A stretch of 54,355 bases of DNA from JBHIBC01 sp046758905 (GCA_046758905.1 JBHIBC010000010.1:1-54355); one strand, 5' to 3'; shown: positions 34,494 through 45,396, numbered from the stretch's first letter. Numbers and translations are program-made. The notes: a model not told the origin generated them from the letters alone.

Positions 34494-36786
34494 TGCCGCA
34501 GGCACAGACCGACCGGCCCGACCAGCGCCGCGGGGCAGTCCCGCGGCAGTGGCCGGTGGGCTCGCGCATGTCGACAAGCTGCGAATTCATCGGAGAGCTC
34601 GTCCGGCTGACCGCGTCGCCGGCCAGCAAGGAGGAGATCTGCAGCCAGGGGGTCTGCCTGACCGCGGAGGCGCTGGGCGCTCAGGGGGCTCTCCTGCTGG
34701 TGCGCGACGACCCGGACGCCGAGCCCGAGGTCGCCTCGAGCTGGGGGACGATTCCCGGCGCGGAGGCGCGGCAGGCGGCCCTCGCGGCGCTGCGATCGGG
34801 GGAGCCCGCGGTCGCACCCGGGGCCGGGAACAGGCGCCCCTCGCGCGTGGTCGCGCTCCTCCCCGGTCAGACGGGGGCGCTCGGGGCCCTCGTGCTGGAG
34901 CGCCCCGGGAGATGGAGCCGGCGCATGCAGGGCGCGCTGTCCACGGCGGCCCGTACCATCGCCGCCGCGCTGCAGGCGGAGAGGCGGTTCCAGGGAAGCC
35001 GGCGGCAGGGGGAGGCGTTGGCGAAGCGCAACGTCGAGCTGGAGACGCTGCGCGAGATCGGCCTGCGGCTCCAGCGGCTGGACAGCGAGGAGGAGATCCT
35101 GCAGGCCGCCCTGGACATCGTCCTCGAGCGGCTGGGGCTCGACGCCGGGTGGATCTTCTGGGGCGAGGCGAGCCGCGGGCGGCTGGAGCTGGCCGTCAGC
35201 CGCGGCATCTCGGACGAGTTCGTCCGGCGCGCCGGGGAGAGCGGCATCGGCAGGTGCCTGTGCCAGGACGTGTTCGCCACCGGCAGCTTCCGCGTGGCGC
35301 GCAACACCACCGACTGCCCCCGCATGCCGGAGTTGGTCCGCACGCCCGGCTCGAGCGCGCACGCCTGCATCCCGCTCAAGTTCGAGCGCGGGGTGTTCGG
35401 GGTGATGAACATCGCCAACCGCCCCGGCCAGCTGTTCACCCCTGAGGAGCTGCAGTTCCTCGAGACGGCCGGCCACCAGATCTGCCTGGCCATCGACAAG
35501 ATCCGCACCACCCAGGCCGAGGCGCGCAAGAACGCCGAGGCGCAGGCGCTCGCGTCGCTGGCGCACGGCATCGGAGGGAGCCTCGATCTCGAGAAGGTCC
35601 TCGCCGCGGTGGGCGACTACGCCCGCGACCTGCTGACGGCCGACCGCTGCGCCATCTACCTCGGGGAGGACCCGTCCCGGCTCGAGTTCGCCTACCTCAC
35701 CGGCCCGCCGATCGAGGGCCTCGAGACGGGCCGGATCGTCGACTTCGTCAGCCTGGGCTCGAGGGCGCTGGTCCAGACGCTGCGGCGGCAGCAGACCATG
35801 GTGATCCGCGACGTCACCGAGGACCCGCGGGTCAACGTCGATTTGGCCCTCCGGTGGCGGTCGATGTCGGCGATCATCGTCCCGCTGTCGGCGCGCGACC
35901 GGCCCCAGGGGCTCCTGGTGGCCGATAGGCACAGGCCGTCCGATTGGAGCCCCGGCGAGATCAGCCTGGCGGGGGCTCTGGGCGGGCAGGCCGCGGTGGC
36001 GATCGACAACGCACGCCTGTACCGTGAGGCGCAGGAGGCGTACATCCGGCTCCACAAGGCCCAGTACGACATGATGCAGTCCGAGAGGATGGCCGCCATC
36101 GGCACGCTGGCCTCCAGCCTGGCGCACGAGGTCCGCAACCCCCTGAACTCGATCAGCCTCCAGATGGTCCTGCTGTCCCGCCGGATGGCCAGGATCGAGA
36201 GACCGGCGCAGGCCGAGATCGCCGAGCTCGTCGAGACCATGCGTCGCGAGATCGACCGGCTCAACGACCTGGTCGGGGAGTTCCTGTCGCTGTCGTCGGT
36301 CGACCGCCTGTCGCGCCGGAACTGGGACCCGGAGGACGTGGCCCGGGAGGTGGTCATGCTGATGGCCCCGGTCGCCCGGGAGAAGGGGATCAGACTGACG
36401 CAGGAACTGGCGGGATGCCTCCCGCGGATCCCGCTCGACCACGAGAAGATCAAGCAGGTGCTGATCAACCTCGTGCGCAACGCCATCGAGGCGATGCCCA
36501 ACGGCGGGCTGCTGACGGTCTCGAGCAGGCGATCGAACCGCTCGGTCGTCCTGGGCGTCGCGGACACCGGCGTGGGGATCCAGCCCGACCTGGACGTGTT
36601 CGACTTCTTCACGACGACCAAGAGCGGCGGCACCGGGCTGGGCCTGCCGATCGCGCGCCGCATCGTCGAGGCGCACGGCGGCAGCCTCACCTACGAGAGC
36701 CGGCCCGGGCGGGGCTCGACTTTCCTGGTGACGCTCGAGGTCCCGCAGGAGGCGGAGGCCGCGGAGGGAGGCGCCGGGAAGCCGAG

Positions 36787-36790
<4 letters not shown>
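34493..36790 (+). CDS. Soluble sensor histidine kinase with three GAF-like domains
   Basis: The 765-residue protein has no transmembrane segment or signal peptide, so it senses a cytoplasmic signal. Order: degenerate GAF (about 25-165), coiled linker, GAF (about 190-335), GAF (about 355-510), HisKA with phospho-acceptor His in SSLAHEVRNPLNSIS, and the ATPase domain (NLVRNAIEAMPNGG, DTGVGI, TKSGGTGLGLPIARRI). The middle GAF holds a Cys-rich set: GRCLCQDVFATG, NTTDCPRM and SSAHACIPL, which could bind a metal or redox cofactor. Start ATG 34493 overlaps the usp stop; ATG 34568 is an alternative. It overlaps the downstream response-regulator gene by 4 bp, which makes the two a cognate pair. Confidence 0.9.
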
Positions 36791-38205
<1,415 letters not shown>

Positions 38206-38328
38206 CGCTCAGCCCACGGTGGGCTCACCGAGCGCCGACAGCCTCACGGCCCGCAGGGGGTCGAGGATCAGCTGCCCACGGGACCGGGACCGTTCCATCG
38301 GAACCGAATCCCCAAGGAGGATCGCATT

Positions 38329-39096
38329 GTGAGGACGGGCTGGTTCAGCGATCGGGGAGTCGCCGCCATCCTGGCTTCTCTCGTTCTGAGCCTCTCCGCA
38401 GTATGTGAGGCGGCGCCGGGATCCGACAGACCGGAGGCCTCACCCGCGTTCGTGAAGCGAGGGAAACGTCTTTACGAGCGCCGGTGCGTCTTCTGCCACG
38501 GCTCCCGCGGCGAGGGAAACGGCCCCGTCTCCCGCGGGATCTTCCCCAAGCCGCGGAATTTCACTCGCGGGATCTTCAAGATACGCTCCACTCCATCGGG
38601 CTATCCGCCTGCAGATGAGGATCTCTTCGAGACGCTCCGGCGCGGTATGCCGGGCACCATGATGCCTTCGTTCTCGAACCTCAGCGACGAGCAGCTCTGG
38701 TCCCTCGTCTACTATGTGAAATCCTTCTTCACCGAACCCGGAGCCCAATCGCCGGAATCGTTTCCACTCCCCGAGGAGCGACCGCTCCCGACCGCGGAGA
38801 GCGTCTCGCGAGGCAGGGATCTGTTCCTTGAGGCGGAGTGCTGGGCGTGCCACGGCCTCTGGGGTCGTGGAGACGGGCCCTCCTCCGGGGACATGGTCGA
38901 TGATTGGGGCTACCCGATACGCGTAGCGGATCTCAACAAGCCGAAGCTCCTCCGCGGCGGGCACTCGGCCCGGGAGCTGTATCGGACCATCGCAACCGGA
39001 GTGGGAGGCACGCCGATGCCCTCCTTCGGGGACAGCCTCAGTCCGGAGCAGATCTGGGACCTCGTCAACTACCTCCGGTCGCGGATGACGGAATAG
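38329..39096 (+). CDS. Diheme periplasmic cytochrome c
   Basis: The 255-residue protein begins with a signal peptide (AAILASLVLSLSAVCEAAPG) and has two class I cytochrome c domains: CVFCH at residues 53-57 and CWACH at 171-175. Methionine ligands are offered by GTMMPSF and GGTPMPSF. Such diheme proteins shuttle electrons in the periplasm. The GTG start follows AAGGAGG by 9 nt. The next gene, 19 bp downstream, encodes an outer-membrane cytochrome-porin, so the two probably form one electron-transfer chain across the envelope. The third-codon GC is visibly lower than in neighbours. Confidence 0.9.
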   Translation: MRTGWFSDRGVAAILASLVLSLSAVCEAAPGSDRPEASPAFVKRGKRLYERRCVFCHGSRGEGNGPVSRGIFPKPRNFTRGIFKIRSTPSGYPPADEDLFETLRRGMPGTMMPSFSNLSDEQLWSLVYYVKSFFTEPGAQSPESFPLPEERPLPTAESVSRGRDLFLEAECWACHGLWGRGDGPSSGDMVDDWGYPIRVADLNKPKLLRGGHSARELYRTIATGVGGTPMPSFGDSLSPEQIWDLVNYLRSRMTE

Positions 39097-39115
39097 GCCA
39101 GGGAGGACCGGGAGA

Positions 39116-40480
39116 ATGACCCGAACCGGATCCGAAGGGCGCGCAGCCGTGATGACGGCCGCTCTCGTTCTTGCTGCCGCCTGGAGCGCGGAGGAGGCCC
39201 TCGCGGTCCCGAGCTTCGCCCGGAAGTACCGAGTGTCCTGCGCCACCTGTCACACCGTCTACCCCCAGCTGAACGCCTTCGGCCGCTTCTTCCGCGCCAA
39301 GGGCTACCGCATGCCAGGTCGGGATGAGCGCTTCGTCCGGGACCCTCAGCTGCCCCTGGGCGACCCGGCGGAAAATCAACTCTGGCCGCGGGCGATTGCT
39401 TCCTCGGACCTCCCGGGCTCATCAGTGGCGGCGTTCCTCGTGAACTCCCACCTGAACACCTTCCCGGACCGCGACGAGGAGGCGCAGGTTGAATTCGACG
39501 GTATCGACGAGATCGGCCTGATCCTGGGGGGCACCGTCGGGAGGGCATGGTCGTTCTTCGGCGACCTCGATCTGTTCGAGCAGGGCGAGCCGGGAGAGAT
39601 CGGCCGGCTCTTCGTCCAATGGGACCATTCGCTGGGCATGAACGTGCGGGCCGGGCTCTTCGAGCCTCGCGCCGTGCCTTTCTCCAACCACCGGCGGCTG
39701 ATCCGCACGACCACCTACCTCGCTGGAACCTTCCCGCTGGTGGCGGCCCAAAACTTCTTCGGCTTCAGCCCGTCGCAGAAGGGGGTCGAGCTCTTCGGCC
39801 GCTTCAGCGGGCTCGCGGGGAAAGGAGAATTCGAGTGGGCCGTTGGCGTCGTGAACGGCGAGCCGGGCGGGGCTCTGGAAGGGCTCGAGGAGGTCGAGTC
39901 CATCGAGACCCTCATCGCGAACCTCAAGACGGCATTCGCGGAGAGGGGCGAGTTCGACTTCAACGATCAGAAGGACGTCTACGCCAACCTCGACTACGAA
40001 GTCTGGCTCCGGGGGGCCTTTACGTTCGGGGGATACTTCTATCGGGGAACCACCGGGTTCCTCCTGGACCCGACGGATCCCGACACCTTCATCGAAGACG
40101 GAAACTCGTTCCGCCGGTGGGGGCTCCGCTTCCGGTGGGAGCAGGAGCGGGGCCTTTTCAACGTCCTCGCCTCCGCCTCGTTCGGCAACGACGAGCTTGC
40201 GCGGCCGACGCTCGACGACCTCGACACACGCATCTACATGACGGAGCTGCAATGGGCCCCGGTCCCGTGGTTCGTGCCGGCGTTGCGGGCCGAGGTCGTC
40301 GATCTGGACGAGGAGATCACGACGGCGGCGGAGCGGTTCGCGCGGTACTCGCTGGAGGTCATATTCCTGCCCGCCGCGAACCTCAAGCTTTCCCTGGGGG
40401 CAAGCCGATCCTCGCCGGACGCTCCCGACCTGCCCCCTTTCGAGGAACGTTATCGCGTGGGCGTCGTCATCGCCTTCTGA
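39116..40480 (+). CDS. Cyc2-like fused monoheme cytochrome c / outer-membrane porin
   Basis: The 454-residue protein has a signal peptide (cleavage near EEALAVPS), directly followed by PSFARKYRVSCATCHTVYP and QLNAFGRFFRAKGYRM. This matches the signature of the Cyc2 cytochrome domain (PxFAR...CxxCH...PxLNxFGRxFK). The heme motif is CATCH at residues 42-46. The remaining 390 residues alternate as amphipathic beta-strands and end in YRVGVVIAF with a C-terminal Phe, as outer-membrane barrels do. Cyc2 proteins of iron-oxidising bacteria have this length and layout and take electrons from Fe(II) at the cell surface. Related monoheme-porins of other function exist, so iron oxidation is a hypothesis. 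Confidence 0.75.
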   Translation: MTRTGSEGRAAVMTAALVLAAAWSAEEALAVPSFARKYRVSCATCHTVYPQLNAFGRFFRAKGYRMPGRDERFVRDPQLPLGDPAENQLWPRAIASSDLPGSSVAAFLVNSHLNTFPDRDEEAQVEFDGIDEIGLILGGTVGRAWSFFGDLDLFEQGEPGEIGRLFVQWDHSLGMNVRAGLFEPRAVPFSNHRRLIRTTTYLAGTFPLVAAQNFFGFSPSQKGVELFGRFSGLAGKGEFEWAVGVVNGEPGGALEGLEEVESIETLIANLKTAFAERGEFDFNDQKDVYANLDYEVWLRGAFTFGGYFYRGTTGFLLDPTDPDTFIEDGNSFRRWGLRFRWEQERGLFNVLASASFGNDELARPTLDDLDTRIYMTELQWAPVPWFVPALRAEVVDLDEEITTAAERFARYSLEVIFLPAANLKLSLGASRSSPDAPDLPPFEERYRVGVVIAF

Positions 40481-40591
40481 TTGGCCGCGAGGGCTCCAGA
40501 GGCCGTGCCGCGCTCCCAGGTGGGTGGTCCCCCAGTCTGCGCGGGGACGTTGCGCCCGGGCGCCTCACGGAGGCCGGGGCCGGGGGAGAGC

Positions 40592-41470
40592 TCAGGGGCC
40601 GAGGGTCTCGAGGAAGCGCCGCGCCACCGCGGCCGCGTCCTGTCCCTGCCCGTCGACCGCGTAGTTCATCCGCCGCATCGCCTCCTCCGTGATCGCTCCC
40701 CCCAGCTCGCGCAGCGACGGCCCGAGCGCCGGGAGCCCGGCGAGGGTGTCCCGCCGGACGACCGGCGCCGCCTCGTAGGGCGGGAAGTACCCGAGGTCAT
40801 CCTCGAGGACGGCCAGGTCGAGGGCCTCGATCAGCCCGTCGGTCGAGTTCCCGGCCACGATGTCCACCCGGCCCGCCCGCAGGGAGCGGTAGATGAGCCC
40901 CAGGTCCATCGTCCGGGGCGGCTCCGCGAAGCGCAGCCCGTACCGCTCGACGAGCCCTCCGAGCCCGTCCGGGCGCTCGGAGAACTCGTATCCGAACCCG
41001 GCGCGCCAGTCGGGAGCGCGGCGCGCCACATCGGAGATGGACGTCAGCCCCAGACGCCGCGCGTCCTCCCCCCGGACCACCATGGCGAAGGTGTTGCTGA
41101 AGCCGAGTGGCTCGCCCCACTCGAGGTCGAAGCGATCGCGGTAGGCGTCGCGGACGCGGCGGTAGACCTCGCGCGGGTCGCTCCCGGGGGGCTCGTCGAG
41201 GATCGCCATCAGGGCGGTCCCGGTGTACTCGACGTAGAGGTCGAGCTCGCCCGCCGCGAGGGCCCGGTGGCAGATCAGCGTCCCGCCCAGGTTGGTCCGG
41301 CGCTCCACGCGCAGCCCGGCGCGCCTCTCGATCTGCTGCGCGACCAGCTCCGCCAACACGATCTGCTCGGTGAAGTTCTTCGAGCCGATGACGACCGCCC
41401 GCTGGCCCGGAGCGCCGCACGCCGCGGCGAGCGCCAGGCCGACGAGAGGGAGCGGGACGATCCGCCGCAT
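40592..41470 (-). CDS. OpuC/YehZ-type ABC transporter substrate-binding lipoprotein
   Basis: The 292-residue protein has a lipoprotein signal (lipobox LALAAACG). The mature start VVIGSKNFTEQIVLAELVAQ is the hallmark of the glycine betaine/choline-binding OpuAC family (type II periplasmic-binding fold), with LDLYVEYTGT, LGLIYRSLRAGRVDIVAGNSTDG also typical. It captures small quaternary amines outside the inner membrane. Permease and ATPase genes lie immediately upstream on the same strand. Ligand could be betaine, choline, or a related betaine such as ergothioneine, as the locus faces egtD. Confidence 0.88.
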   Translation of the reverse strand: MRRIVPLPLVGLALAAACGAPGQRAVVIGSKNFTEQIVLAELVAQQIERRAGLRVERRTNLGGTLICHRALAAGELDLYVEYTGTALMAILDEPPGSDPREVYRRVRDAYRDRFDLEWGEPLGFSNTFAMVVRGEDARRLGLTSISDVARRAPDWRAGFGYEFSERPDGLGGLVERYGLRFAEPPRTMDLGLIYRSLRAGRVDIVAGNSTDGLIEALDLAVLEDDLGYFPPYEAAPVVRRDTLAGLPALGPSLRELGGAITEEAMRRMNYAVDGQGQDAAAVARRFLETLGP

Positions 41471-41471
41471 C

Positions 41472-42107
41472 TCAACGACCGGCGCCGATGCGGCGCTCGA
41501 CGAGCCCCAGCAGGGAGTCCGCCAGCATCGCCAGCAGCGCGGCCGGGATCGCCCCGGCCAGGATCACCTGGTTGTTGACCATCGCCAGTCCCCGGAAGAT
41601 GAAGGTGCCGAGGCCGCCGGCACCGATGGCCGCGGCGATCGTGGCGATCCCGACGCAGATCACCGTGGCCACGCGCACGCCCGCCAGGATCACCCCGAGG
41701 GCGAGCGGCAGCTCCACGCGCCACAGCAGCTGGCGGTCGGTCATGCCCATGCCGCGCGCCGCCTCCATGATCGCCGGGTCGATTCCGGTGATCCCGGCGT
41801 GCGTGTTGCGGATGATCGGGAGCAGGGCGTAGAGGGTCAGCGCCACGATCGCCGTGCGGGCGCCGATGCCGCCCAGCAGCGGCAACGGGATCAGCAGGCC
41901 GAAGAGGGCCAGGCTGGGGACGGTCTGCATGACGTTCGCGGCCCCCAGGATCCAGCGCCCGGCGGTCTCGGAGCGCGTCGTCAGAACCCCGAGAGGAAGT
42001 CCGATCGCGACCGCGAGGGTCATGGCCGCCGCCACGAGGCCGACGTGCTCGAGGGTGGCCGTCAGCACCTCCCCGACGTTGCGTGTCATGTACTCGAGAA
42101 CGCCCAC
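41472..42107 (-). CDS. OpuC/YehY-type ABC transporter permease
   Basis: The 211-residue inner-membrane permease has about five helices and the coupling-loop motif in GIDPAIMEAARGMGMTDRQLLWRVELPLALG (EAA loop). GLGTFIFRGLAMVNNQVILAGAIPAALLA closes the family pattern. The GTG start is preceded by a short GAGGTGAAG tract. It ends 2 bp before the binding-protein gene and follows the ATPase gene by 32 bp: one operon. Confidence 0.9.
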   Translation of the reverse strand: MGVLEYMTRNVGEVLTATLEHVGLVAAAMTLAVAIGLPLGVLTTRSETAGRWILGAANVMQTVPSLALFGLLIPLPLLGGIGARTAIVALTLYALLPIIRNTHAGITGIDPAIMEAARGMGMTDRQLLWRVELPLALGVILAGVRVATVICVGIATIAAAIGAGGLGTFIFRGLAMVNNQVILAGAIPAALLAMLADSLLGLVERRIGAGR

Positions 42108-42139
42108 CCTTCACCTCGCCTTCCGGGATCGCGCCGCGT

Positions 42140-42949
42140 TCAGTAGCCCGCCCCGCCCGGATGCCGGAGAACCGCGCGGAAGGCCCCGACCTCGGGATCC
42201 GCCGATCTCAGGAACTCCTCCGGCGTGTCCAGCCAGGCGATCCTGCCGCCGGACAGCAGCGCGATCCGCGTCCCGAGGAGGAGCGCCTCGCGCACGTCGT
42301 GCGTCACGAAGACGATCGTCTTCCCAACTCGCTCCTTGAGGAGACGGAACTCCGCCTGCATCCCGGCGCGGGTGACCGGGTCGAGGGCGCCGAACGGCTC
42401 GTCCATGAGCAGCACCGGAGGGTCGGCCGCCAGCGCGCGCGCCACACCCACCCGCTGCCTCTGTCCGCCCGACAGCTCGCGCGGGCGCCGGCCGGCGAAT
42501 CCCGCGGGGTCGAGCCCCACCAGCTCCAGCATCGCGCGAACCCGCTCGCGGATCCGCGCCGGCTCCCAGCCGAGCAGCTGCGGCACGAGGGCGACGTTCG
42601 CCTCGACCGACAGGTGCGGCAACAGGCCCACCTCCTGGATGACGTACCCCATCCGCCGCCGCAAGAGGATCGGATCCCATTCGCGGGTCGAGCGCCCCTC
42701 CACGAGCACCTCGCCCGCGGTCGGAGTCAGGAGCCGGTTGATCAGCTTGAGCGTCGTCGTCTTGCCCGAGCCGCTGCGGCCGAGCAGGACGAGGGTCTCC
42801 CGGCGACGGACCTCGAACCTCAGGCCGGAGACCAGCGCCGCGCCGTCCGGGGTCCGGTACTCGGCGTCGCGGCACGAGATGACCCTGTCCGATCCCATCC
42901 CGGGGCGGGAGAGGTCCGCGGATGCGCCGGGCCGCGCAGAGGTTGACAT
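42140..42949 (-). CDS. OpuC-type ABC transporter ATP-binding protein
   Basis: The 269-residue ATPase has Walker A (LLGRSGSGKTTTLKLIN), the Q-loop (YVIQEVGLLPHLSV), the LSGGQRQRVGVARAL signature, Walker B (VLLMDEPFGALDP) and the switch His (FVTHDVREA). The C-terminal CBS pair of osmosensing OpuA/ProV proteins is absent, so direct ionic-strength sensing is unlikely. GGAGG lies 8 nt before the ATG at 42949. It is the first gene of the importer operon and is divergent from egtD across 245 bp in which no convincing promoter is seen. Confidence 0.92.
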   Translation of the reverse strand: MSTSARPGASADLSRPGMGSDRVISCRDAEYRTPDGAALVSGLRFEVRRRETLVLLGRSGSGKTTTLKLINRLLTPTAGEVLVEGRSTREWDPILLRRRMGYVIQEVGLLPHLSVEANVALVPQLLGWEPARIRERVRAMLELVGLDPAGFAGRRPRELSGGQRQRVGVARALAADPPVLLMDEPFGALDPVTRAGMQAEFRLLKERVGKTIVFVTHDVREALLLGTRIALLSGGRIAWLDTPEEFLRSADPEVGAFRAVLRHPGGAGY

Positions 42950-43194
42950 CAGCCCCCCTCCTTCGATATGAAGTGCGGACCACGATGAGCATCGACGCCG
43001 GAATGGGGGAGGCGCGCAGGCGGCGCGCGGGCCGACCGGACGCCCGGAGGGGGCCGCCCCGCGACGGCGCCCCGGTCCGCGTGCGGAACGGGCCTCGGCC
43101 GGCGCACGCGGAGCCCCTCGCGCTCGACCCGGAGCGGTCGGAGCGCGATCCGGGATCGGCGCCGGCCATTCTACCAGAACCGCCGGGGTGACCC

Positions 43195-44202
43195 GTGGCG
43201 GCGACCTACAGGTTCCTCGATCTCTCCGAACTCCGCGATCCGGACCAGCCCAGGCAGATCTTCGCCCTCGACGTCCTGATGGGGCTGTCCGCGAGGCCGA
43301 AGCGCCTGCCGTCCAGGTATTTCTATGACGACGAAGGCAGCCGGATCTTCCAGAGGATCACCGAGCTTCCCGAGTACTACCTGACCGGCGCGGAGCGCGA
43401 GATCTTCGAGAGGCACGGCGGCGAGATCGCCCGCGGTCTGTCGAGCGAGCCCTTCGATCTCGTGGAGCTGGGGCCCGGTGACGGCCGGAAGACCAGGATC
43501 CTGCTGCAGTCCTTCCAGAAGGCCGGCCTCGATTTCCGTTACGTGCCGATCGACATCTCGGAATCGGCCATCAGCGGCCTGGCCCGATCGCTGGAGGCGG
43601 GCTTCCCGGGCCTCGAGGTGTGCGGCCTGGTGTCGGAGTACTTCAGCGCGCTCCAATGGCTCAACAGGGAGAGGCGCCGCAGGACGCTCGTCCTGTTCTC
43701 CGGCTCCAACATCGGCAACTTCAGCCGCCCCGAGTCGCTCGTCTTCCTGCGCAGTTTGTGGAACAGCCTCAACGACGACGACCTGGTCCTGATCGGCTTC
43801 GACCTCAAGAAGGACGTCGACGTGATGCTCCGAGCGTACAACGACAGCCGGGGCGTGACCCGGGACTTCAGCCTGAACCTGCTCAGGCGGATCAACCGTG
43901 AGCTCGGCGGCGACTTCGACCTCGAGAGGTTCCGGTTCTTCTCGACCTACGACGTGCTCATGGGGTCGATGAACAGCTACCTGCTGAGCCTCAACCGCCA
44001 GACCGTGTCGATATCCTTCATCGGACAGGCCTTCGCGTTCGAGCCCTGGGAGCCGATCCAGACCGAGTACTCGTACAAGTACTTGGAATCGGACATCTGC
44101 GGGCTGGCCGCGGAGACCGGGTTCGAGGCGGCCGCCTGGTACTTCGACTCGAGGCGCTTCTTCACCAGCTCCCTGTGGCGGGTCCGCAAGCGCGTGGGAT
44201 GA
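43195..44202 (+). CDS. egtD: L-histidine N-alpha-methyltransferase EgtD (ergothioneine pathway)
   Basis: EgtD trimethylates histidine to hercynine, the betaine precursor of the thiol antioxidant ergothioneine. The 335-residue protein has LPSRYFYDDEGSRIFQRITE and LPEYYLTGAEREIF at the N-terminus, the SAM-binding LVELGPGDGRKTRILL, VLFSGSNIGNFSRPES and the C-terminal YSYKYLESDICGLAAETGF, all typical of EgtD. The GTG at 43195 gives the normal length. The next enzyme, EgtB, is not in the window. The stop overlaps the DUF427 gene by 4 bp. Confidence 0.88.
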   Translation: MAATYRFLDLSELRDPDQPRQIFALDVLMGLSARPKRLPSRYFYDDEGSRIFQRITELPEYYLTGAEREIFERHGGEIARGLSSEPFDLVELGPGDGRKTRILLQSFQKAGLDFRYVPIDISESAISGLARSLEAGFPGLEVCGLVSEYFSALQWLNRERRRRTLVLFSGSNIGNFSRPESLVFLRSLWNSLNDDDLVLIGFDLKKDVDVMLRAYNDSRGVTRDFSLNLLRRINRELGGDFDLERFRFFSTYDVLMGSMNSYLLSLNRQTVSISFIGQAFAFEPWEPIQTEYSYKYLESDICGLAAETGFEAAAWYFDSRRFFTSSLWRVRKRVG

Positions 44203-44531
44203 GCCTGAGGATCGAGCAGGGGCGAGGGATCGGGAGGGTGCGGGGCATGGCCAGGGCCGTCTGGAACGGAGCGGTGCTGGCAGAGAGCGACCGGTGCGAG
44301 ATCGTGGAGGGGAATCATTACTTCCCGCCCGACTCGATCCGGCGCGAGCACTTCAGGGAGAGCAAGGCGCAGACGACCTGCCCGTGGAAGGGGGTGGCGA
44401 GCTACTACGACCTCGAGGTGGACGGGCAGGTGAACCGGGGCGCGGCCTGGTACTACCCGGCTCCGAAGGAGGCGGCGAGGCGGATCAAGGGCTACGTGGC
44501 CTTCTGGCGCGGCGTGCGGGTGGAGCCGTAG
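44199..44531 (+). CDS. DUF427 family protein
   Basis: The 110-residue protein shows the whole family signature: VWNGAVLAESDRCEIVEGNHYFP, SKAQTTCPWKGVASYYDL and AAWYYPAPKEAARRIKGYVAFW. The fold is a small beta-barrel-like domain of unknown function. It starts with ATGA overlapping the egtD stop, so it is probably translated with EgtD, and a role in the same metabolism is possible but unproven. Confidence 0.85.
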   Translation: MSLRIEQGRGIGRVRGMARAVWNGAVLAESDRCEIVEGNHYFPPDSIRREHFRESKAQTTCPWKGVASYYDLEVDGQVNRGAAWYYPAPKEAARRIKGYVAFWRGVRVEP

Positions 44532-44542
44532 CGGCGCCGGCC

Positions 44543-45292
44543 TCAGCGGGCCGGGCGCACGCGGCTCCCGGGGACCAGAGCGTCGCGGCCGTCCTCGTCG
44601 AAGCGCACCCAGGCCTTGGTCCCGCCGTCGTAGTCGCGCGCGTGGACGATGAGCCGCGCCGGACGCCCCATGGCCGTGCAGCGGCCGGCACCCTCGGGAT
44701 CGAGCCCGATCATCACCCGGATGAACGGGTTGCCGGCGCGCTCGCGCCCCACGGTGGTGGCCCGCATATGTCCCGGGTGGATCGGCGTCCGGTCGGGAAG
44801 CGAGAGGATCCTCTCGAGCACGGCGCGCCGCGCCCGCTCGAAGCCGGTCGAGGCCGGGCCCACCGTGCCCCCGAGAGACCCGGCGAACAGGCAGTCGCCG
44901 GTGAACAGGCCGACCCCCTCCACCAGATAGCCGGCCTGGCCCGCCGTATGTCCCGGCAGGGCGACCACCTCCACCCTGAGGTCCCCCCAGGCCCGCACCT
45001 CCCCATCCTCCAGCGGCCGCGCTCCGGGGACGTGGGGCACCTCCGGGCGCAACGCGAAGACCGGGGCCCCGGTCCTCCGGACCAGGGCCTCGTTGCCCCC
45101 GATGTGATCGACGTGCCGGTGGGTCGACAGGATGGCGGCCAGCGCGAGCCGGCGCGTCTCCAGCGCCCGGAGGATCGGCTCGAGCGGCGCGCCGCTGTCG
45201 ACGATCACGGCGGTGCCGCCCTCGCGGTCCGCGACGAGGTAGGCGTTCGAGAGCCATGCCGGGTCCATCGACCGCTCGAGGATCATGCGCAC
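44543..45292 (-). CDS. Metallo-beta-lactamase-fold hydrolase (glyoxalase II-like)
   Basis: The 249-residue cytoplasmic enzyme has the metal-binding sequence THRHVDHIGG, a second-shell LPGHTAGQAGYL, FTGDCLFAGSLGG and a fourth ligand in HPGHM. This is the arrangement of hydroxyacylglutathione hydrolases and related thioester or persulfide hydrolases. The C-terminal 60 residues (RLIVHARDYDGGTKAWVRFDEDG...) are an extra beta-rich piece not part of the core fold. It is convergent with DUF427 and divergent from the alpha/beta hydrolase. Substrate cannot be settled. Confidence 0.82.
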   Translation of the reverse strand: MRMILERSMDPAWLSNAYLVADREGGTAVIVDSGAPLEPILRALETRRLALAAILSTHRHVDHIGGNEALVRRTGAPVFALRPEVPHVPGARPLEDGEVRAWGDLRVEVVALPGHTAGQAGYLVEGVGLFTGDCLFAGSLGGTVGPASTGFERARRAVLERILSLPDRTPIHPGHMRATTVGRERAGNPFIRVMIGLDPEGAGRCTAMGRPARLIVHARDYDGGTKAWVRFDEDGRDALVPGSRVRPAR

Positions 45293-45396
45293 CCCTTCAC
45301 CGCGGGGGGTGCTCCGGCACGCGCCCGCGATCCGCGACGCCGGCGCATTGTACCCTCTACGGGCGTCGCCGGCCCGGGCGGGCCCGGCGAGGGAGG

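Noticed and set aside
42985..43191. A small plus-strand ORF (MSIDAGMGEARRR...) between the importer and egtD
   Set aside because: Composition is Arg/Pro-rich as expected of random high-GC DNA, and no homologous pattern was recognised.
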